A stretch of 23,216 nucleotides of DNA from Hypsibius dujardini. Taxonomy: Eukaryota > Tardigrada > Eutardigrada > Parachela > Hypsibiidae. The position numbers and the translations under genes are program-made. The stretch is from NCBI GenBank assembly GCA_001579985.1, contig LRSR01011626.1:1-23216 (forward strand), read 5' to 3'. Position 1 is the first letter of the stretch, and every line of letters begins with the position of its first letter. Of this stretch, positions 18,047 through 23,216 are shown piece after piece. Under the pieces are notes generated by a model that made no database searches, was not told the origin of the DNA, and saw only the letters and a list, made by a program, of their open reading frames with translations.

Positions 18047-21000
18047 ATGGTCATCCCGTTGATCAACCGATGGACGACCCGTCTGTTCCTGTATCTTTAC
18101 ACTGCCGTGCTTTACGGCGCGGTTCTTGCCCTGCGGTCGGCGAACCCAGCCACGGAGCAATGGCGGAATAAACCCTTCTCGCAGACCGGCAGTTCAGAAC
18201 GCGGTGCGTACGACCTTGTCACTCATCACATGCCCGCGCAACTTCGTGTGGAGTCGATTCACGGTCCGACGGTTGGTCATCCCCTTCCGTGGGGGTATAG
18301 TTCTCGAAGGCCGGTCAATCCGTTGCCGTATGGGGAGATGTCCCACTCAAGGGATCTCGAGGCGCAGGCAAAGAAGTCGGGATACGGACTCGGTGTGTCG
18401 TCCGTGCCGCGGTTCGTGATGGAGAATGAGTTGCCGTCGCAGGATGGTTACGACGATGTACGCCCAAATCCCGGACTGGGAATCAGCTTTGACGGTTCGG
18501 ACGGTTCCGATCAGTGCAGTAAGTGATATTACCGGTGGTTTTGCGGGCTCCTTTTTTACTGTTGTCATTGGCGGTTGGAATGGAATGTGGAAAGAGTTAA
18601 GGTTAAGTATTGACTTGATTATTTTTCAGTCGTACTGGACCTGGCTGCCACGCTTCCGTTCACAGACAAAGCCGTACGGAAGTTTGGAGCATTGACGGCC
18701 GCCACGAAGGCTCGTCGTGTGAATGCAATCAGTAAGACGTTTCCGTATTGGTGGCAGTACCTGCATGGCAAGCCGGCAGTGGTGGCTGAGCTAACGGACA
18801 ACCGGTAAGAGTTGCTCTGTTTGATGTCTGTGCCAGTGTCTGTGTCTGATGTCTGTGTCTGTGTTTGTGTCTGTGTCTGTGTCTGTGTCTGTGTCTGTGT
18901 CTGTCTGTCTTGTGTCTGTGTCTGTGTCTGTGTCTGTGTCTGTGTCTGTGTCTGTGCTTGTCTCTAGGTCTGGCTTTACGTCTGTGGTTTGCGCCTCTGC
19001 CTGTCTGGGTCTGTTTCTGCGCCTCTATTTGTATTCATGTCTGTGTCTTCTAGTGTTTGATTAGACTATGTGGTCAGAGATTGACTTTACAGACGATCCA
19101 GACCGGCTCATTGTCCCCGTTCCTCGCCGGTTGACGTAACCGCGATGCAGGCTTGCCGATCCGTAAACCGATTACGCTACCGAACCTACGACGGAACGTG
19201 CAATAATCTCCACTACGTTCAATGGGGATCAGCCGATGGTCAATATAGCCGACTTACGAAGGCTAGGTATGATGACGGTAAGTGTCACCGACTAAGTTTA
19301 ATCTGTGACAATCAGCAAAATGTGAATGGTAGGAGGTATATCCATTCCACTTTTAAATTTATTTTCTGCAGGCTACGGAAGACCACGCCTTTATTCGAAC
19401 GTCCTTGGCTACGGAGACCGGCAATTCCCTCTCCCAAACCCCAGAATTATCAGTAGATCTATGAGCCAAAGCATACCCATTCCCCACCGCGTGGCTAATA
19501 TACTACTACCGTATTTCGGCCAGACCATTGCCCATGACCTTGCATTTAGTAAGTCTACTGCATAAGCAGGTAACTTAAGCCTAGTGGGCCAGACGAGTAC
19601 ATAGAAAGCAGATTTTATGACCGTGACCATGATAACATGTACCATGCATACTGTTTCTAGCCACGTCTTATCAGATCGACCAACAAGATGCGGATTGTTG
19701 CGTTGAGAATGCCCAGTGTACGGAGGCGGAATGCTTCCAGTTTTCCATACCTCGGAACGACCCCCTTTACGCCTTCTTCAACTTGACGTGTCATCAGTTT
19801 GCCCGGTCTGTCCCAAGCACCAGCTCATCATGTGATCGAACACGTATTGGTATTATTACCTGTTCCTGTGTCTGTCTGTGTCTGTCTGTGTGTCTGTGTG
19901 TCTGTGTGTCTGTGTGCGTGGGTGTCTGTGTGTGTCTTTGTGTCTGTGTGTATGTGTCTGTCTTTCTCCCTCTGTTTCTGTGTGTTTGTGTCTGTGTCTG
20001 TATCTGTGTCTATCAGTTCACTCCACAGTAAGTTCACGCTCCCCAGGTACTGCTGTGAGGGAACAAAGCTCAAAAGTCACTCACTGGTTGGACGCTTCAT
20101 TCCTGTACGGCAACAATGACCAACAGAATGAAGCTGTCCGCAACCTCTTCGCCGGTCAGCTGGCCTTCCGTCACACCGACAAGGGCATCCACAACCTTCA
20201 AAACTCCGAAGTCCACAAACAAATGCTACCGAATAGCGCCCCGGACTCCAAAAACTCCGCCAGCAGTCCGGCATGTCCGCATGCGTCCCGTAAGTCTGCC
20301 GGCAAGGCCTGCTTCTTTGCGGCGGACGAACGGGTCAACCAGCAACCCTTGGCGACGGCGGTGCACACAGTATTTCTTCGCTTTCACAACCTGGTGGCCG
20401 GGTCGATCGCGCAGACCTCCCCCTACTGGTCGGACGAGATGATCTTCCAGGAAGCGCGAAAAATCGTGGTGGCCGTCTACCAGGTGGTCATCTACAAGGA
20501 GTTCCTCACGGGACTCCTGGGCTCCGGGGTGGCGTCGCATCAGCTGTACGACGCCGCGGGCTTGAAACTGCTCGAAGCGACGCACTTCATGGGATACGAC
20601 GCCGGTGCGGACCCGCATGTGCTGAATGAGTTTGCAGCTGCCGGTTTCAGGTACACATGCACCACCTACGAGACGATCTAGGTGGAGAGTCGGGAAACTG
20701 AAACAACTAGTTTTAACTTGGAACAACTTTCAGGGGGGGGGGTCCAGAATGAGTCCGCTTTATGTTTTTCTAATATCCAGTAACAAATTTTAGCTAAGCT
20801 GAACCGCGTAGCTTTTTCGTAACTACTGCTGTGTATAGACCTGAATTAGAGTTAAACCATTCAACACATTCAAAAACAGCCAAAACAAAGCGAAATCGTA
20901 ATTTGGTCTACTATTATGAGTTTGTTTAGTTTTATAAGAATTTAGCTTTGATTTGTACTGCATTTAGCATCGTGAGGTCTTTCTGCTGATGGGAGTAAAA

Positions 21001-22988
21001 TGCGTTGCGCGTTTCAGGTTGCACACCCTTGTGGATGATAATGTGCCGCGACTGCTCCTGGTGACAGGCCTGGCGGAAAACTCGCCTCTGTCGTCACAAT
21101 ACAACAACCAAACACTTCTTTACGAAGGTACGTGCAGGTTAAGCGTAAACTATCGACGGTCAATTGCAAAATGACAGGCGGAAACGGCCGATCTTGTTCG
21201 TTCGTCGAGGCAATTTTCGTGTAATCCACGGGCCACATTACCGATGGGACCTGTCGTTCCCTGTTGCTTTGGATCACTGCCTGTGTACCATACACACGTG
21301 CAAGTGGTTCGTGTCACCATGTCAACCGACGAACGTGTCACCACTTTCCCGCCTCTCCGTCTCACCGTCTCACAGTCTCACCGTCTCACCGTCTCAGTCT
21401 CACCGTCTCACCCTCTCACCCTCTCACCCTCTCACCGTCTCACCGTCTCACCGTCTCACCGTCTCACAGTCTCACCGTCTCACCGTCTCAGTCTCACCGT
21501 CTCACCCTCTCAACCTCTCACCCTCTCACCGTCTCACCGTCTCACCGTCTCACCGTCTCACAGTCTCACCCTATAAAAAACTATTTTTAGGGGAACCTAT
21601 CCTTTACCTTAGAACTGTAATGTCTTTGCCTGAACCAATCAGTCGAAGATGAAAATATGATTATTTCACCTTTTCTGTTCTGCTTCAAAGAGGGCAACGC
21701 GGACGCCCTTATCAGCGGAATGCTGGAGGAAATGGCACTGGCTTTCGATCCGCAGATCAGCGAGGAACTACAAGGCCGCCTGTTCCGCGGGCAGGATCCC
21801 ATCGGGCTGGATTTAATGGCGGTCACTATCCAACGTGGACGAGATCACGGTAAGTTAAGGCTCCTTGTCGTTGACAATGATGTCTCTACGATTTCCTATT
21901 TCCCACTTTCGTCTTATTTCCAGCCACCTCTTTTTCGATCCTAAGTCCAGCCAGTATCATTGCAAGGGCAGTGGGATTTTGCTTATAAATTAAAAGACCC
22001 TTTTTTAGGCTACCCCGTTTCAAATTCAATTTGAAATCAATTTGTATTAACGAAACATTGTTCAGGCATAAGGGGGGGGGGCCGGATCTTTCTAAGAGGT
22101 CTTGCACTGCGAGCATATTTCTCCATAAATGTCCCATGCCCCATAGCTCCGCCCTCTCCCCAGTCTTCCGAAAATTATTTGGCTGATGAGAATCGATTCC
22201 AAATTGCATTTGGAATGAGATGGCGTGAGGGATAGTTATTTAATTCCACAGAGAAAGCCTCCCTATTTCGGCAATGACAGCCGCTTGAATTGGGACTTGG
22301 TGGCTGGAAATCGAGTCCTCGTATTTCATATTAATAAACCTCCACCCGTATGAGAATAGGACTTGGCACGTACAACGACGTGAGGGAAGCCTGTGGCTAC
22401 GGCCGCGCTGACGGATTTGACGGCCTCCGAGACTTCATGCCTCCGCATCACGTTCACCTCCTCCGTTCCCTTTACCGGTAAAAAATTACAGACACAGACA
22501 CAGACACAGACACAGACACAGACACAGACACAGACACAGACACAGACACAGACACAGACACAGACAAACAGACATAGTTGGGGATTGTCTGTGAACATGT
22601 TTAAGCAGTACCGTTTATTTTCTCTTTAGGGATGTGGATGACGTGGTAAGCTCCTACATGTCTGAGATGTCTGTAATATATTGTTAGCTACCACACCGCT
22701 CTTAATTAATTTGTGGCCCCCATACTGCAGGATTTGATGGTCGGTGGGCTTATGGAGGTAAAAGAAGTTACGAAGATTGTTAGTTTGTTACGTGGTTTTG
22801 TAATTTTGATACGAAAAACCCTTTATTTACCGGTATAGATGCCAAATATGCTTTATACATTGTATAGGATGCTCTGTCCGAGGACGCCAGCGTAGGACCG
22901 ACATTCGCCTGCATAGTGACATCAGAGTTCCGAATGAAACGCATCGCTGACCGATTCTGGCATGAAAATCCAGACCAATTCAGTCCCA
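18047..22988 (+). CDS. Secreted animal heme peroxidase (3' end outside the window)
   Basis: Twelve exons seen: 18047-18518, 18630-18804, 19093-19277, 19372-19548, 19661-19843 (or -19849), 20047-20650, 21018-21127, 21691-21849, 22360-22477, 22630-22645, 22731-22757 and 22868-22988, about 782 codons before the edge. A signal peptide is likely (LFLYLYTAVLYGAVLA after a basic start). The family is the myeloperoxidase/peroxinectin-type peroxidase, which oxidises substrates with H2O2 outside cells. Motifs in order: YRTYDGTCNN; LPNPRIIS; the distal FGQTIAHDL with catalytic His near 332; the Ca-site THWLDASFLYG; ACFFAADERVNQQP with HTVFLRFHN carrying the catalytic Arg; FQEARKIVVAVYQ; GFRLHT at the proximal site; IQRGRDHG with YNDVREACG; and ADRFWHENPDQFSP. 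Oddities: the two acidic residues that link heme covalently in myeloperoxidase are Ala and Phe here, the proximal Arg-His spacing is one residue shorter than usual, and two microexons of 16 and 27 nt follow each other. The last exon probably ends at a GTATAT donor at 22989. Confidence 0.88.
18830..18963. repeat. (TGTCTG)n microsatellite in peroxidase intron 2
   Basis: About 20 units of TGTCTG, with one GTCTGTCTT interruption near 18902, followed by related sequence to about 19050. It fills much of the intron 18805-19092. Confidence 0.92.
19862..20015. repeat. TGTCTG/TGTG-type microsatellite in peroxidase intron 5
   Basis: Imperfect GTGTCTGTGTG units almost fill the intron 19844-20046, starting within 20 bases of the donor. 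Same base unit and same strand as the intron 2 tract. Confidence 0.88.
20651..21017 (+). other. Peroxidase intron 6
   Basis: A 367-nt A/T-rich intron (donor GTACAC, acceptor GCGCGTTTCAG). Apart from a run of nine G at about 20733-20741, nothing else is recognised in it. Confidence 0.7.
21355..21571. repeat. TCTCACCG minisatellite in peroxidase intron 7
   Basis: About 25 tandem units of an 8-bp CTCACCGT repeat with CTCACCCT, CTCACAGT and shortened CTCAGT variants. The variants recur in blocks, suggesting higher-order duplication: the order GT, CAGT, CCCT units appears twice. It lies within the intron 21128-21690, and the sense strand is C/T-rich with almost no G. Confidence 0.92.
21850..22359 (+). 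other. Peroxidase intron 8
   Basis: A 510-nt intron (donor GTAAGT, acceptor GAGAATAG). A run of ten G lies at about 22072-22081. No gene, RNA or repeat family was recognised in it. Confidence 0.65.
22487..22566. repeat. (CAGACA)n microsatellite in peroxidase intron 9
   Basis: About 13 perfect copies of the hexamer CAGACA, beginning within ten bases of the donor at 22478. It is the reverse complement of the unit in introns 2 and 5, so the strand of the repeat flips within one gene. Confidence 0.93.
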
Positions 22989-23216
22989 GTATATGCTCAC
23001 TAAATAGGAGTCATCGTTGCATAACCAGTTCTAGGGATGGCAAAAGCAAAATTAGTCATTCGTCTACTGCTATAACTACATTTGCAGTTAATAGTTTTAC
23101 TCAGCTATGAAGCAGTTACTAATAAGGATTTCATGCCAAGAAAATAGTCAATATACATTTTAGTTTCGTTTGAGCTTAGGTTTACTGTATTTCCTCGATA
23201 GATAGCGACAGTCACG
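22989..23216 (+). other. Probable intron 12 of the peroxidase, running off the window
   Basis: After QFSP the frame continues about 40 codons to a stop at 23108, but that sequence does not resemble the family, and a GTATAT donor stands at 22989. The remaining sequence is A/T-rich and is best read as intron. Reading through would give a shortened, unrelated C-terminus. Confidence 0.55.

Noticed and set aside
18849-19064. Val/Ser- and Cys/Leu-rich open frames at 18849-19064 and 19783-20119
   Set aside because: They are produced by the TGTCTG microsatellites in peroxidase introns; splice sites at the flanks exclude them from the coding sequence.
21164-21652. 162-codon Ser/Pro/His/Leu-rich frame with a regular repeat
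   Set aside because: It is a translation of the CTCACCGT minisatellite within intron 7; the 8-bp unit cycles through all three frames, so a long open frame is expected by chance.
22326-22598. Cys/Val repeat frame on the minus strand
   Set aside because: It is the reverse translation of the CAGACA microsatellite in peroxidase intron 9.

Overview
The window is nuclear DNA from an animal. Seven protein-coding genes can be rebuilt as multi-exon models with GT-AG introns, one of them also with a GC-AG intron. Reading frames, splice sites and homology agree across nearly every junction. Proteins align at moderate identity with human counterparts, the gene set includes a secreted animal heme peroxidase, and introns are short and rich in simple repeats. 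This suggests a compact-genome invertebrate; a tardigrade-like ecdysozoan is possible, but nothing here proves the phylum. All functional calls rest on recognising families by eye, with no database search.

Layout, left to right. Positions 1-71 may hold an exon edge of a gene outside the window. Positions 737-3747 (-) encode a short PNUTS/PPP1R10-like protein phosphatase 1 regulator. Positions 5183-6363 (+) encode UNC50, divergent from it across 1.4 kb. Positions 6509-7639 (-) encode the RAD51 paralogue XRCC2, convergent with UNC50. Positions 8041-8739 (+) encode pICln (CLNS1A), divergent from XRCC2 across 401 bp. Positions 10115-11140 (+) encode an acidic protein with two pogo-type DNA-binding domains and no transposase core. 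Positions 11540-13618 (-) encode the proteasome lid subunit PSMD13/Rpn9 in 12 exons. Positions 14064-16467 are a complete pogo-like transposon with perfect 42-bp inverted repeats and a five-exon DD35D transposase, followed by a decayed relative. From 18047 to the right edge runs a secreted animal heme peroxidase (12 exons seen, 3' end missing).

The genes do not form one pathway. They are housekeeping genes (phosphatase scaffold, Golgi membrane protein, recombination, snRNP assembly, proteasome) with transposon-derived sequence from about 9.1 to 16.9 kb. Structures that ordinary annotation would miss include three copies of a TA-flanked palindromic MITE, a second MITE family with perfect terminal repeats, TTGATTG-rich runs lying mostly in the sense strand of introns, an in-frame 66-nt intron in pICln, and a peroxidase with unusual heme-site residues and two consecutive microexons.
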